Assembly (NCBI GenBank): GCA_002914845.1
Contig: JXTC01000156.1
Location: 592,727-656,726, forward strand
Direction of reading: 5' to 3'
DNA: 64,000 bases
Source: Trema orientale
Lineage: Eukaryota > Streptophyta > Magnoliopsida > Rosales > Cannabaceae
Shown here in pieces: positions 11,668-33,016 of this stretch. Each line of letters starts with the position of its first letter. Positions within the stretch are counted from its first letter, which is position 1. The notes under the pieces are model-generated. The model was not told where the DNA came from and did not search any database. It saw nothing but the letters and a program-made list of their open reading frames with translations. A program made the position numbers and the translations under genes.

Positions 11668-13368
11668 AAAAGCCGGGCCCCACCTGCCCCTCAAGCTGCG
11701 ACTACCTCGTGAATCACCTCCCAAAGTCACGTGCGCAATCACACTGCATGACTACAACTGGAATGCATCTTTCTCCATAAGGAAACAAATTCACCGTTAC
11801 AATCACTTACAACTAGCCAACTCAATATTGTAAAACTTGCACCAGCCGTCAATAATTACTTTGAATTCGGAAATTTTAGGCCGTTCAAATAATTACAAAA
11901 AATTCTAATTTTCAATAATTCTCTCGTATAATCAAGTAGGTCCAGCTCTTCATTACTGCAAAATTAGCTCAAAATGTTAATAATCGAGAAACAATAGTAC
12001 TAAGTTACATATGTTGTGACATCGTTAAAAATTGAAACCACTGCAATAGACTGTCTTGGTTGCACCGGCACATTATTTATCTTTAACGTATGTGAAATAA
12101 AAGAACGATTGGAAATGAGCATCAGCGTATACTTTAGTGGCTCGTAAACAGAGGACCATGGCCAGCAGTGTGTCTTTCTCAGAGATTTTTTAGCTTCGAA
12201 TCAATCATTCAACTCTAGTTGTTTTTTTATGTGTTGTGACTGGGGACATTTTGGGGGGAGTTTGCGGTTGAGAATTGGCACTCCTGATTAAAAAGCCATG
12301 CTTTTTGTGTGGTTACTTCAATCTTGGAGGGCTTAGATTGGAACTTAGCTGTTGAAAGAACAAAAGACAATTTTCAGATTTTTTTTTTTTTTTTTTTTAA
12401 AAAGAGTGGTTTTTTTGGAACTCGATATTTTTGTGGTGGCTGGAAATTTTCAGAACTTGATGAGTGAGATTTTTCTTTTCGTGCGCATTGCAAGAAGGAA
12501 CGAAGAAAAGTCTGTTTCTTTGGCTGACAACTGTGAATGCATAAAAGAATTAAGTTTGTAAAGGGTTTTAGTTGAATTTTGTTTTTATGTTCTTACAAAG
12601 CAGATTCCATATTCATATAATAATCCACATATGTTAGGACTTAGGAGGTCAAAAAACATAATTGGGATGAATTTTTGTTCTATATAAAAGGTTCAAAAGC
12701 TTAGAACTTATAACTTATAACGCACAAAAGTATAAGATGATCAAGGATTTGAACTCTATTTTGGCCGAAATAGAAACGTGGGCTTTTTTTTTTCCCTGAA
12801 AAAGAAAAATTATTTTTATGGTTAAATTGAAGGGAATAGGTATTTTACAAGAATATTAGCAATCAACTATTTAAAATATCATCCACCAAAATTTTATTTT
12901 CTTTGTTGAAAGTCAAACTATTAGTAATAGAATGGCAAACTAACCTTATAATTAAGGTCACTTTATTTAATGGGATAGCCTTTCAAAATGAATGAGAAGG
13001 AATAAGATATGAAATTTGATTCCTTTTAAGTAATATTGCATTATTGTGTTTTCCTTTCAACTTTATCTAATCATGTAAAGCTTAGAAAGTATTCTTTTCA
13101 GTTGTATAAACACAAATAAAACAGAAGACTACCCTTTGTTTCCATGCAGATTTTTATTTCCTTTATGGAACCTACCATTGAGATTTGAGACTTGATATCT
13201 TACCGCGTTTCATATATTCTCTAGTGTAGATTTTATTTTCCTAGAAGGATCATGCAAGTTGCCATAGGTAGATGAAATAAGACGACAAGGATATTTTCGT
13301 AATTCCAAAAAAATCTAAATTGTAAAGCTGTCACAGGGCACATACTCCTCGGCCTTCACTCCCACCCA
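11668..13368. other. Intergenic DNA upstream of the GPT gene
   Basis: Mostly AT-rich. A short 69-codon frame at 12352 rests on a T homopolymer and is not credible. The last few hundred bases form the 5' region of the translocator gene. Confidence 0.5.
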
Positions 13369-13376
13369 TATATATA
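13369..13376 (+). promoter_or_regulatory. TATA box of the GPT gene
   Basis: TATATATA lies about 145 bases upstream of the ATG at 13521 and is followed by a pyrimidine-rich leader (CTCTCTCCCTCC), as is common at plant transcription starts. Its position predicts a 5' UTR of about 115 nt. Confidence 0.6.
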
Positions 13377-13471
13377 CCTCTCTCCCTCCAACCCCTCCTC
13401 CTTAGGAAAAGCCGTTTCAAACACTTCATCTTCAATTTTCTCACAAGCTCCATTAAACCTCTTAAAAAGTG

Positions 13472-13502
13472 TTCTTTCTTTCTTTCTTTCTTTCTTTTTT
13501 TC
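13472..13502. repeat. (TTTC)n microsatellite in the GPT 5' leader
   Basis: About seven TTTC repeats followed by a T run lie directly before the start codon, inside the predicted 5' UTR. They are likely length-polymorphic. Confidence 0.8.
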
Positions 13503-13520
13503 CTCCTAGACATTAACACA

Positions 13521-15690
13521 ATGATCTCTTCAGTGAAGCTTACACCTTCATCGTTCACTTCCTCTGATATCTTGACCCGGAAGTGTTCTGTTCCAAAGCC
13601 CAAGTTTCAATCACTACCCACCATTCAAAATGTGCACCAAAGCTCCAATCCATCTTTTTCTTCTCAAAAACCCCTTTACATCTCTTCCATTGAGAGTTTT
13701 TCATTGGTGACCAAGACCCAGAAGCGTGCGCCGAGTACTACCAAGTGCAGGGCCTATGAGGCTGACAGGTCACGGCCTTTGGAGATCAACATCGAGTTTC
13801 CGGACGAGCAGGCTCGGTTTGAGGCTGCTCAGAGGTTTAAGATTGGTCTGTATTTCGCCACTTGGTGGGCTTTGAATGTGGTCTTCAACATTTATAACAA
13901 GAAGGTTTTGAATGCTTTCCCGTATCCATGGCTCACTTCCACGCTCTCCTTAGCTGCTGGCTCTCTTATGATGCTCATCTCTTGGGCTACTAGAATCGCC
14001 GATGCCCCGAAAACCGATTTGGATTTCTGGAAGACCCTTTTCCCGGTAAGGATGTTAAGATCTATTTGTTTGAGTTATTTGTTTCCTGAGAAAGTATAGG
14101 GAGAGAAAAGATACTCTTTTAGTGATTTTATCTATTTAAGCACTCGAAATTTGGAATTGTTGCTCATGATTCTCTGTTTTTGGATATGTGTATAGGTTGC
14201 GGTGGCACACACAATTGGGCACGTTGCGGCGACCGTGAGTATGTCCAAAGTTGCGGTTTCGTTCACTCATATCATCAAGAGTAGTGAGCCTGCGTTCAGT
14301 GTTTTGGTCTCAAGGTTTCTATTAGGCGAAATGTTTCCCGTGCCTGTTTACATGTCACTCGTGCCAATAATCGGCGGCTGCGCGCTTGCCGCTGTAACTG
14401 AGCTCAATTTCAACATGATTGGTGAGAAAACTCGTTCAATTATGAAAAGCCGCAGTTGCTAATGTCATGGCTGTTCTTATAGAGTTAGACTCTTGGTGCT
14501 TAACGTTGTTGCTTATGTTTTCAGGGTTTATGGGGGCCATGATCTCGAACTTGGCATTTGTGTTTCGGAACATCTTCTCAAAGAAAGGGATGAAAGGGAA
14601 ATCTGTTAGTGGGATGAACTACTATGCTTGTCTGTCAATGCTGTCTCTATTGATTCTGACGCCATTTGCCATTGCCGTGGAGGGTCCCAAGATGTGGGCA
14701 GCTGGTTGGAACCAAGCTCTTTCGCAGATTGGTCCCAACTTCGTATGGTAAACACAATATATAGCCTGCTACAACTCTCAGTATTGCTGTTTTAAATAGC
14801 TTGTGCTGGACACGTTCATTGTTGGTTCACCTCTTTGTTATGTGAAAAAGAGACCCTTTTCTTTATAATGTCAGAACGTACCTTACTTGATATATTATCT
14901 GTCCTATCAGTGGACTAAAGTTTCTAGTCTTGAATGAATGCTAAAAGTCTAACTTAATGCTTTGTCTTTGGATGAACAGGTGGGTGGCAGCACAAAGTAT
15001 TTTCTACCACTTGTACAATCAAGTTTCATACATGTCGCTCGATCAGATATCTCCCTTAACCTTCAGCGTAGGAAACACAATGAAGCGAGTATCGGTTATA
15101 GTCTCATCCATTATCATCTTCCACACTCCGGTTCAACCCATCAATGCCCTTGGTGCGGCGATTGCAATCCTCGGCACCTTCCTCTATTCACAGGTACATC
15201 TTCACCTCCTTACTTGAATTGGATACTTAGAAATCTTAAAAATGTCTCTAGGGGACCACAATGCCATGTGATACATATATAGACAAAGACACCCTTTGTT
15301 TTGTTTTCTCAAATCTTTTCTTTCCACTTGCTTGTGTGAGGACGAAAAACTGAAGAATGGCCCCCTGGTATCAGGTAGGGTCACCTAATAGCAAGGTTAG
15401 AATAAGTATGACACTCTTCCCTTGCACAATGGGCCCTCAAAAGTTTTACCTAATTTCGAGTGTCACTTCTTATTTAAACCATGGCTATTTAGTAAAAATC
15501 CCTGCTGCACAAGAATTCTTTTAATCAAAAGGACGCAATTTTCATATGAAAATTTAAGGTTTTATTCAAATCTATGAGAAAGATGACGATTAAATTTAGA
15601 CAAGTGACAGACTAATCCATAATAGATTTTTACATTTTGGCTAACTAGCTATATATCTTGTTTTATATTTGTGAGCAGGCCAAGCAGTAA
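13521..15690 (+). CDS. GPT2: Plastid glucose-6-phosphate/phosphate translocator (GPT1/GPT2-like)
   Basis: Exchanges glucose 6-phosphate for phosphate (or triose phosphate) across the inner plastid envelope, feeding starch synthesis and the plastid pentose phosphate pathway. Coding exons: 13521-14045, 14196-14421, 14525-14747, 14980-15193 and 15679-15690, all GT-AG, joining to 399 residues (family about 390). Residues 1-77 are a Ser-rich transit peptide. The mature part opens with AYEADRSRPLEINIEFPDEQ, closely matching Arabidopsis GPT2 as I know it, followed by the hydrophobic segments of the drug/metabolite transporter fold. Substrate-site candidates are K203 in SFTHIIK and K360-R361 in GNTMKR. 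Position 205 is Ser where the GPTs I recall have Gly (KSGEP). The last exon encodes only Ala-Lys-Gln-stop. GPT1 and GPT2 cannot be separated with certainty, so the symbol is provisional. Confidence 0.93.
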
Positions 15691-16748
15691 ACAAGTGACA
15701 TTTCAAAGCTAGCATAACATGTAAGATACATATGGAGAAGAGACCTGAGTATGGCTTTAGATTAGAGATGGAAAATTTTGGCGGCCATTTTTGCTTTAAT
15801 GCTTTAATGATGAAGCATAATTCCATTACAATCATCATCTGGGACTTCACCAAAATTCGTCTTCAAGACTATCCTATGACTGTTTAAGCCATCGTCAACA
15901 CGTTATAGCATTCGAACTAGGTGCATGATAGATTCAGATTGATCTCCACTCCTCTCTGTGTCCGGTTGAGAAATTGTATTAATTGTACTTAAATAATAAG
16001 TCTTTACCTATTGCATTTCAGGCAAAATAATGAGTTTCTTGAATGCTTCTTTAAAATATTTTATTTTTCGGGTGAAAAGTAATGCTAAATTTATCATAGT
16101 CCATGTCTAATGCTCTATAGTTCTCATAACTACGATTGGCGTTTCTACAATGGTTCATCCCTATTGACAAAACAACAAGTCAACAACTCCGAAGAGGGAT
16201 TTGGACCTGGGTAAAGAGTAGTTTGGCCGAAACGAGTTTTTTATGACTGTTTTGCGTGATGATGTTGTCATTTATAGTGATGAAAATATGACATTTTGTG
16301 ATTTATTACTGGCAGTGAGTAGTAGCAAATACTTGGTCTCTCTATTTCCACCTCATGTTGGCCTTTTCCATGGCCTTTTTCCATAAATCCAGGCCCATAG
16401 TATAAAAAATTTAAAAAATCCTGGATATGTTGAAATTTTGAAAAATTGCGGATTTGTTTAGAAAATACCACTCTTTAATAATATTTAGAATATATCTTTT
16501 ATAAAAATTGGTATTTTTTTAAGGTATTTGAGGTAGCCGATCAAGGTAACCAATCAAGTTATTTTGAGTAATCAAGAGTTACTTGATTATTTCAAGTAAA
16601 TTGACTAATTATTCAAGTATCTCATCAATTGGTCAAAAATAATATTTTTATAAATATTTTTAAAAGAAGTATTTTGTAAATAGTTCCTTTTTCAAAAAAT
16701 TTAAGAATCCCAGATTTTTCAATTTTTTCAGAACTTTATCATAAAAAA
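15691..16748. other. GPT 3' UTR and intergenic DNA
   Basis: The first 300 or so bases downstream of the stop are probably 3' UTR (AATAATAAG and similar A-rich signals near 15990). The rest is AT-rich with no gene. The stretch 16545-16640 repeats CAAGTTA and TCAAGTA words without clear periodicity. Confidence 0.5.
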
Positions 16749-17340
16749 ATCAAAGGGCTTTTAAGCCAAATGGCCAAATTTTGGATCACTATTTAAAAAA
16801 TGGTAGTTTTTCCAATACCGTTAAACAATGGCCGAATTTTGAAATTTATTTAAAAATGACCGTCTTTTATATATAAATTTTTATTTTGTATAATAATAAA
16901 ATTGATTTATTTTTTAAAAATAGGTTGATAAAAAAAGGTCATTTATCAAAATAAAATTACAAAATGATTGTTTATTAAATAGGTGTAAAAAAGGGCCATT
17001 TTTTAAATTGGTCTAAAAGAAAAAGACATTTCATATAAATACTCAAAGGACTTTTTAGCCAAATAGCCGAATTTTAGATCATAGTCTGCAAAATGGCCGT
17101 TTTTTTTACACTGTTAAAAATAGTCAAATTTTAAAATTTATTTAAAAAGTGTCCCTTTTTCATATTTAATATATCAATATATAATATATTGATTTATAAA
17201 AAACAGATCAACTAAAAAAAGGTCATTTATCAAAATAAAATTAAAATTATAAAACTGTTATTTATTAATAAGTGTCGAAAATAGGCCATTGTTTAAATTG
17301 ATCTTAAAAAAAAAGGACTTTTTCTTATAAATACTCATTA
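16749..17340. repeat. Imperfect tandem duplication, unit about 293 bp
   Basis: Unit 1 (16749-17041) and unit 2 (17042-17340) share, in order, CAAAGGRCTTTTNAGCCAAA, GGCCGAATTTT-like words, AAAGGTCATTTATCAAAATA and a closing TATAAATACTCA. They differ by many substitutions and small indels, so the duplication is old. No coding frame is conserved between them. Confidence 0.75.
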
Positions 17341-18640
17341 CTCTTTCCCATATGGTCGGTACTCAAGTCAAAGGGGAATTACTTAATTTGGGTCAAATTT
17401 AAAACACAAAATCTGTTAGTGTTGTATTCGGTTCTTGAATTAAATCAATAACTTATTTTGCCTTTCAATTTTAAAAAACCCATATTTCAAAACTTGATCT
17501 ATCTAACGATCTATTTTATCTCCAAATGGACGCAAAAGAGCATGAGTCACTCTCGTAAGACTTTGAACAAGGACATTTCCCGGACCAAAATGGGATTTGG
17601 GTATAAACCTGAGACCAAAAATGAGATTAACCCAAACAAAAAAGGTAAGAGAAAAAACAAAAGGAAAAAGGGAGACTAATACTAACAGCGCTAGTGCCCA
17701 AGTTTTATCCGTTGTCAAGAAACTCATGAAACTTTACCTCATCAACTTGTTTCAATATTTCCTTTTCTACTAAATACAGATTCAAACTTACAATCCATAC
17801 TGCTTTTTAAGCACAATTTTTTTTCTTAAGAAATACAAAAAATTATTGATTTTTTAATGAAAGAAGTTAAAAATAAATTCGCCCAATTTTCTCTGAGTGC
17901 CACTGGTTTTTCAGATTTTGGTTTTGATTTTGAGCTTGAACTTGTATTGGTATTTATCTTTATCTTGGCTACATATTTCATATGTATACTTATACACACA
18001 CATATATTGGTTGAGGAATTCTATTTTTTTTTTCCTGGAAAGTTCGAATTTCTAATAACACCACCTTTATCATCCTCTTTACGAGAGATTCATTTTATTT
18101 ATTGACATATTGTGCTCTTCGCTTTTTCAAACAAAACAATACACTAATAAGTAACAGATCATATTGTTTTCACTTGCATTTTATAAATAGGTTGTTGTTA
18201 GCATTTCTCGTCGGGTCAGTTAGTTTTCTTTTGTTCGTTAACATCAAATCTCTCTCCCCAAACCCCAATTATGCAAAGCGATCAGGTCCTGCTACGTACT
18301 TCAATCAAAGCCACAAAAATATCTCCAATGAACAAAAGACTCGCAAAAGATAAAATCTCAGCCACATTTTCCGAGAAATATTGAAATTAAGGAAGTATTG
18401 TGATTCTGTTGGCTTCTTTTAAAGTGCTATCAATTCTAAGCAACTCAATCATTGTATGTACCTACAATAGTATTTGAACAGTGATTATACATATACGTAC
18501 AGTACGTATCAAATTTCAAATCAGAGATTTTTTTCTTTCTCGTACCCTGTTGTGGGGGCCTGTTGCTTCAGACACGGGCAACATAATTATTATTATCACG
18601 AAGAAAATACTATAGAAGTAATTTAATTTAATCTCTGTCA
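17341..18640. other. AT-rich intergenic DNA
   Basis: Several short frames (17458-17727, 17857-18353) overlap on both strands and have no recognisable domain or splice partners. I see nothing supportable as a gene. Confidence 0.45.
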
Positions 18641-19292
18641 TTTTTTTGAAAAGCAAAATAATTTCATTAAAACTAACTTAAAGTTTACAATAGCTACTAA
18701 TCGAGTTACATATAACCTCTTTTAATAAGAATTAGAAAATCGATTCAAAAGTTTAAAGATAACAACATCTTCAGAGATATCGGAGTACTGGTGGTCCCCG
18801 ACAACGATGTTGGAGAAAATCTCCATGAATGATAAAATAGAGCACTCCAATGGCTCTTGATGATTCTTTCTAATCCGAATTAGCAACTCTGATCAAATTA
18901 CTAGAGGAGATTCTGCCAACTTTGATCTGCTATGATAACTACCTATCCAGATCTGAATAAAAAATGTGATACAGATCTGGAGAACAACCACACCATAAAC
19001 AAAAAACAAACTAAAAACAATACAAACCACCACAGATCTAGATTTGGATGTACTATGACTATACAAAATCTAGATCTAGGTGGTAAATAATCCCTCGAAA
19101 AGGGAGGATTATTATACAAGAAAACCAAAAATATATAAAGAAAATGACAAAAACTCACACCGGAGAGAAGAAAAAAGCCCTTCCCCGGTAAGGGGAGGCA
19201 CCTGCTGAAGGGAAATGCTTAGAGGAATTCCGTAGAGGAGATGCAGCTTCGGAAGAAAGAGAAAAGCAGGTAGGAGCTTCTCTCTCTTCTTG
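18641..19292 (-). mobile_element. LINE-derived or other non-LTR retroposon fragment, copy 1
   Basis: Read on the minus strand it starts with a GAGAGAGAAG-rich 5' end and finishes with TTAATGAAATTATTTTGC and an A tail, the typical 3' end of plant LINE transcripts. It lacks endonuclease and reverse transcriptase frames. The same element occurs at 39040-39908, sharing CACAGATCTAGAT, CCGGAGAGAGG and GATGACAACA-type blocks. TCTCTGTCA at 18632-18640 and TCTCTGCA at 19293-19300 may be its target duplication. Confidence 0.6.
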
Positions 19293-19312
19293 TCTCTGCA
19301 ACCATTTAAAAT

Positions 19313-19842
19313 AGGGATAATTACACTTTTATAACTTTCACTTTGACTGTTTGTTCAATTTATACCTTACGTTTTGGTTAGTATCAAGATTGACCTTCAA
19401 ATTTGAAACTCGAACAAATTTATACCATCTTAGGGTTAAACACTAATTTTAACCATTGAGTTTACAAAATATTCATTTAAACTTTAAGAATATATATTTT
19501 AATACTTAATTTAAATTTAGAACTCATTAAAATTAATAACTAAAAGAACAAATATTTAAAAAATAATCTAAAAAATGCAAAAACCTACAAAAACTAAATA
19601 TTATTAAAAGAAAACTTAATAAATTTTATATAACTTTTAAATTTGACTTCTTTTAAAATATATATTTAAACTTTTAAGGGAATTTTGGTAAATATAATGG
19701 ATAAAATTAGTGTTTGACCCAGAGAGGGTACAAATTAGTTAAAAATTCTAAATCTGAAGGTCAATATTGATAATAACCAAAACACAAGGTATAAATTGAA
19801 CAAACAATCAAAACGCAAGGTATAAAAATGTAATTAACCCTT
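19313..19842. mobile_element. Foldback MITE with arms of about 150 bp
   Basis: The left arm (from AGGGATAATTACACTTTTAT, including CAATTTATACCTTACGTTTT and GTATCAAGATTGACCTTCA) pairs with the right arm (CCAAAACACAAGGTATAAAT ... TGTAATTAACCCT). The arms are clearly diverged but collinear. The loop of about 240 bp is AT-rich and noncoding. TAAAATA-like words on both sides may be the target duplication. Confidence 0.75.
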
Positions 19843-19880
19843 AAAAATAACACTCGTGCATCTTTTTAGGGGAAAAAAAA

Positions 19881-20248
19881 GAGTATCTGTAAAAAAAAAA
19901 TACCATAAAGTATAGCCTTCCTGTAAATTTGACCTTGTCTTTTGGCTTGTATAAAATTATCCCTTCATATTTCAAATCTCTACAAATTTACGCATCCTGC
20001 ATATAAATTGACCAACAAACTTCTTTATAAATATAGAATCTGAATTGAGGATATCTTATTTCTATTGACTAACATAATAAATCTATTGAAAATAACTTAA
20101 AACAGTTAGCATAAATCACCAAATTTATCAATAAAAGGTACAAATTTGTAGAAATTTAAAATATGAAAGTATAATTTTGTACAAACTAAAAGATATAGTT
20201 AAAATTACAGAAATGTCATACTTCATGATTTTTTTTACATTTATCCAA
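19881..20248. mobile_element. Second foldback MITE with arms of about 105 bp
   Basis: The left arm (TACCATAAAGTATAGCCTTC ... TTTGGCTTGTATAAAATTAT ... CTCTACAAATTTACGCATCC) is the approximate reverse complement of the right arm (GGTACAAATTTGTAGAAATT ... TGTACAAACTAAAAGATATA ... CATACTTCATGATTTT). It lies 40 bp from the preceding foldback element and shares its general AAATTTRTACC wording. No coding frame. Confidence 0.72.
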
Positions 20249-20315
20249 AAAAAAAAACGTAAAAAAGTGATAAGCAAAAAACTACGTAATGGAAGAAAAA
20301 ATTCTTAACAACAAT

Positions 20316-21345
20316 GACAGATCCATGATTTTAATTCAGTGGGGGTATAATAAACAATTTTTTTTTTTTAAGAAATCAATCATATAAAAAAGGAAGAATT
20401 TTAACTATTTAGTAATAATATCATACTAAATATCGATCAATAAATTAGAATTGTCCTCTAATAGTTTTCATATTTTGAAAGTACTTTATGAGAACCTCAT
20501 TGTCAATTACATCAAACTTATCTTTGTTAAGATCATCTTTCTTAATTGTTTGATTTTAAATGTTATATGTATTTGTCAAAAGCATAAAGAAATTTTTTTA
20601 ATTCAATAGGTATATATTGAACATTTTTTTTAAAAAAAACCGATAGAAGAAAGTATTTTAATTATTTAGTAATAACATCATATTGAATATCGATCAATAA
20701 GTTAGAATTGTCCCTACGAGTTTTCATATTTTGAAAATATTTTATGACAACCTCATTGTCAATTATATCAAAATTATACTTGTCATGATCTTATTTTTTA
20801 GTTTTTTTGATTTTAAATGTTATATTTATTTGTCAAAAGTACAAAGAAAAATGTTTAGTAGAATCATAAGAGCTATAGAATTAAATATATAGAAATATGT
20901 ATCTATAACTAAAAGAAAAAACACAACCAATCATAATACAACTTCGAGAATAAAGTGAGAATTAATAATTAAGGGACCCATTATAGTATTTAGTATCAGT
21001 AAAAAGAAAAAGAAAAGAAAAAGAAGTATAAACTGACCTAAGCATTTAATGGAGGAAGAAATTTGTAGCTATGAGGATTTTAGACTTTAATACGCAGTCG
21101 GTAGGCTTTATTTATTTATTTTCAATAAACATTAAATTTTAGGATTTTGAAAAAAATAATAGAAGTATATCCTAAATTTTAAATAGAAATAATGAAATAA
21201 AAAATACAAACGAAAAAAAATTGGGTGGGTGCCTGTGGGGATTGTTTTGGAAAAAAAAAAAATTTAATCTTCTAGGTAAAATCTAAATTTAAGAAAGTTG
21301 CACTCCCACTCACCCGAACATACGTCTGTCCCTACTTAGCAACCC
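20316..21345. mobile_element. Possible transposon remnant with an internal 265-bp tandem duplication
   Basis: ATTCAGTGGGGGTATAATAA at 20335 recurs as ATTCAATAGGTATATATTGA at 20600, and the following 250 bases repeat (GATCGATCAATAARTTAGAA, AACCTCATTGTCAATTA, TGATTTTAAATGTTATAT). The flanks GACAGATCCATGATTTT and ACGTCTGTCCCTA resemble the edges of plant elements that read as CAGATCC...GTCTGTC. No transposase frame survives. Confidence 0.4.
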
Positions 21346-21604
21346 TGACAAGTGACATGTAAGTAAGACAAGTGCTAAGGAGAATGGTAACAGGATTTTT
21401 TTATATTTTTTTTATTAATGGGCTTAACTAATGACCTTCACTTATTATAACGTAAAGAAAAATATCTACTATTTTCCAATCCTATCCCATCCCATTAAGA
21501 ATAATAGGTTTTCACGTTTATTCCGGTATGAAAAGTTAGAGGAGGTTAAATCACTCTAATTATTAATTTCCTTTAGTACTATATGATATGTTGAACTGTT
21601 TGGC

Positions 21605-21610
21605 TATAAA
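21605..21610 (+). promoter_or_regulatory. TATA box of GH1 gene 1
   Basis: TATAAA lies 116 bases upstream of the ATG at 21726, which gives a predicted leader of about 85 nt. Confidence 0.55.
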
Positions 21611-21725
21611 TGTACATGTGATATGGAGATGTTGAGTGTTGAAATCTAGCTAGATATATACAAGTTCTTTTCAGGTCTTTTCCTCTGTTCATAGTCTCTA
21701 TATTTGTAATCTAAAATCTATTGCC

Positions 21726-25506
<3,781 letters not shown>

Positions 25507-26670
25507 CAGTTGTGATAAATTTGCTATGTTTCTTTGTAGAACGGGTTTCTGGATAGGTGTCAATCTCGTTGGGATTGTATTCTGGGTTGCAAATAGCTTC
25601 ATCAACAAAAAAAAAAAAAAAAAGGTAACAGACGTGAAAATGATCCTCAAGAGCTACTACATGTTTTGTAAATTAAAGCTCGAATTATTAGTGAAATCTT
25701 AGTCACTGAAAATGGGCAAGGCTTATCTTTGTACTATTCAATGAAAAAGTTCATTGTTATTATAAAAAAAAAAATGAAAAAGTTAATTAATTTTAGATAC
25801 AAAAAATGAGGCTAATCTTCTTAGTGCAATTTAGTAGTGTGTTTTTGCAAAATGGTTATTTTTCCAATTCTATAACTTCTTTTTCCATTTTCTATTTTTT
25901 TTAACATGGACGGAAAGAAAACAGAACAAAAGGTTATTTTTCCAATTCTAGCTGCTGCTGCTTCTTCTTCTTTCTTTCTTATTTTTTTTTTTTTCAAGGA
26001 AGGAAAGAAAAACAAAGGAATAAAATTGAGTTGGTGGGCCACAGTTGTCAAACCTTGCCCCCTTGCCTGCTGGTGCTGGGTTTTTGTTCACCTCCGAAAA
26101 AGAACTTATTCCGCATAGGCATATAGAGCCCACTTGAGCCTTGAGCTATTGAAAATTCTGGAACTTGAATTATTTTTTTTTAAGTGGAGAATCGGCTTCT
26201 TGTTCCAAAAATAGACCTTTACTTCCAAATAGAATATTTCACCTGTTGCATCATAAAACAATTAATTAAATTGGAGAAGATAATCTAATCACACAATTAG
26301 TAGGTTGGCAATGCTCCATTACTATGACCAAATTGGCAAGTCTTGGAATGCTTGTTTTGTTTAAAACGTTGGGTTTTGCTGAAGAAAATTTTTTTCCCCT
26401 AAAAGTCTACAATTTTCTTTTTGAAATCTTTTTTTTTTTTTTCAACTTATTCGTGAAAATTTAATTATAAACTCTAAAGTAATACTAAATTTAACTCCCT
26501 TTAATTTTATTTTTTTGTTTCATCTCTAAAATCCGAGTTTCAAACAGGGTAAAAGTTTAGGGAAAAAAATGGCGATCATTTAATTTCCCAAAAAAATACA
26601 AATCTTAATTAGAGCAAATGCTAATTAGCAACTAACAAGTAGAATTACTCTAATAGTTGTCAATAATAAG
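25507..26670. other. GH1 gene 1 3' UTR and intergenic DNA
   Basis: A17 at about 25606-25622 interrupts the probable 3' UTR. A direct repeat of GGTTATTTTTCCAATTCT occurs near 25853 and 25932, and there is a pyrimidine microsatellite near 25955-25995. The short frames here are low complexity. Confidence 0.5.
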
Positions 26671-27040
26671 TAGGCATAGCTGCAAAACAATACAATGAAG
26701 TTTGGGTGTTTTGCAATTTAAACCCTAAAGTTTGGACTCTACAAAATAATACCCTGAGATTAAGAATTTCTGAAAATTAATACACTGGACAGATTTTTTG
26801 ACCAATTTTAGGAACAAAAAAATAATAATATCCTCTATTAAAACTAGATTAACCCATACTATTCATTTTAATTTTGAGGATGTTATTGTATTTTATCAGT
26901 TAAAATTATTCAAAAAGTCAATGGAGAGTATTAATATTCAGAAATTCTTAATCTCAGGCTAACATTTTGCAGAGTCCAAATTTTAAGATTTAAATTGCTG
27001 AACACTCAAATCTCAGGATATTTTTTTACAGTTATCCCTA
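26671..27040. mobile_element. Foldback MITE upstream of GH1 gene 2
   Basis: Arms of about 130 bp: TAGGCATAGCTGCAAAACAA ... TTTGGACTCTACAAAATAAT ... GATTAAGAATTTCTGAAAAT at the left pairs with TTCAGAAATTCTTAATCTCA ... GCAGAGTCCAAATTTTAAG ... ACAGTTATCCCTA at the right. AATAA-type flanks may be the target duplication. It ends about 360 bp before the gene 2 start codon. Confidence 0.78.
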
Positions 27041-27286
27041 ATAAATAATTAACATTTAGGCAATTTTTTTTATGCCAGATGATAAATTTACGAATTATAC
27101 TAAACCCCAAATCCTAAACCCTAATTACACAATCATCATCAAAGTCAATGAGCCCTCGGACACGTCAGCATATGGCCCTACTAAATGCTAGTGGTGGACC
27201 CAAAAAAAATGTGGTGGTGTATAATCAAATTTGAATTGATGGATCCATATATGTTAACAGCAATTGGCCCCCTACTTTGTTGCCTT

Positions 27287-27294
27287 TAAATATA
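27287..27294 (+). promoter_or_regulatory. Candidate TATA element of GH1 gene 2
   Basis: TAAATATA lies about 110 bases upstream of the ATG at 27398, at the same distance as the TATA boxes of genes 1 and 3. The match is weak. Confidence 0.35.
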
Positions 27295-27397
27295 TTATGG
27301 AAAGCATGCATGATTGCATGTCACTGAAATTATTTGAAGGATCTCCATTTTGGTGTCTAGCAAAGCCACCAGGCTGTAGAAGAAGGTGCCCATCGAC

Positions 27398-33016
<5,619 letters not shown>

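Noticed and set aside
11131-11833. Overlapping 127- and 146-codon frames on opposite strands
   Set aside because: No domain, no codon structure and a poly(T)/poly(A) core; the plus-strand frame is partly a tandem duplication.
27386-27397. Four-residue N-terminal extension of GH1 gene 2
   Set aside because: It begins with GTG. The ATG at 27398 starts MGFHRLH, as in gene 3.
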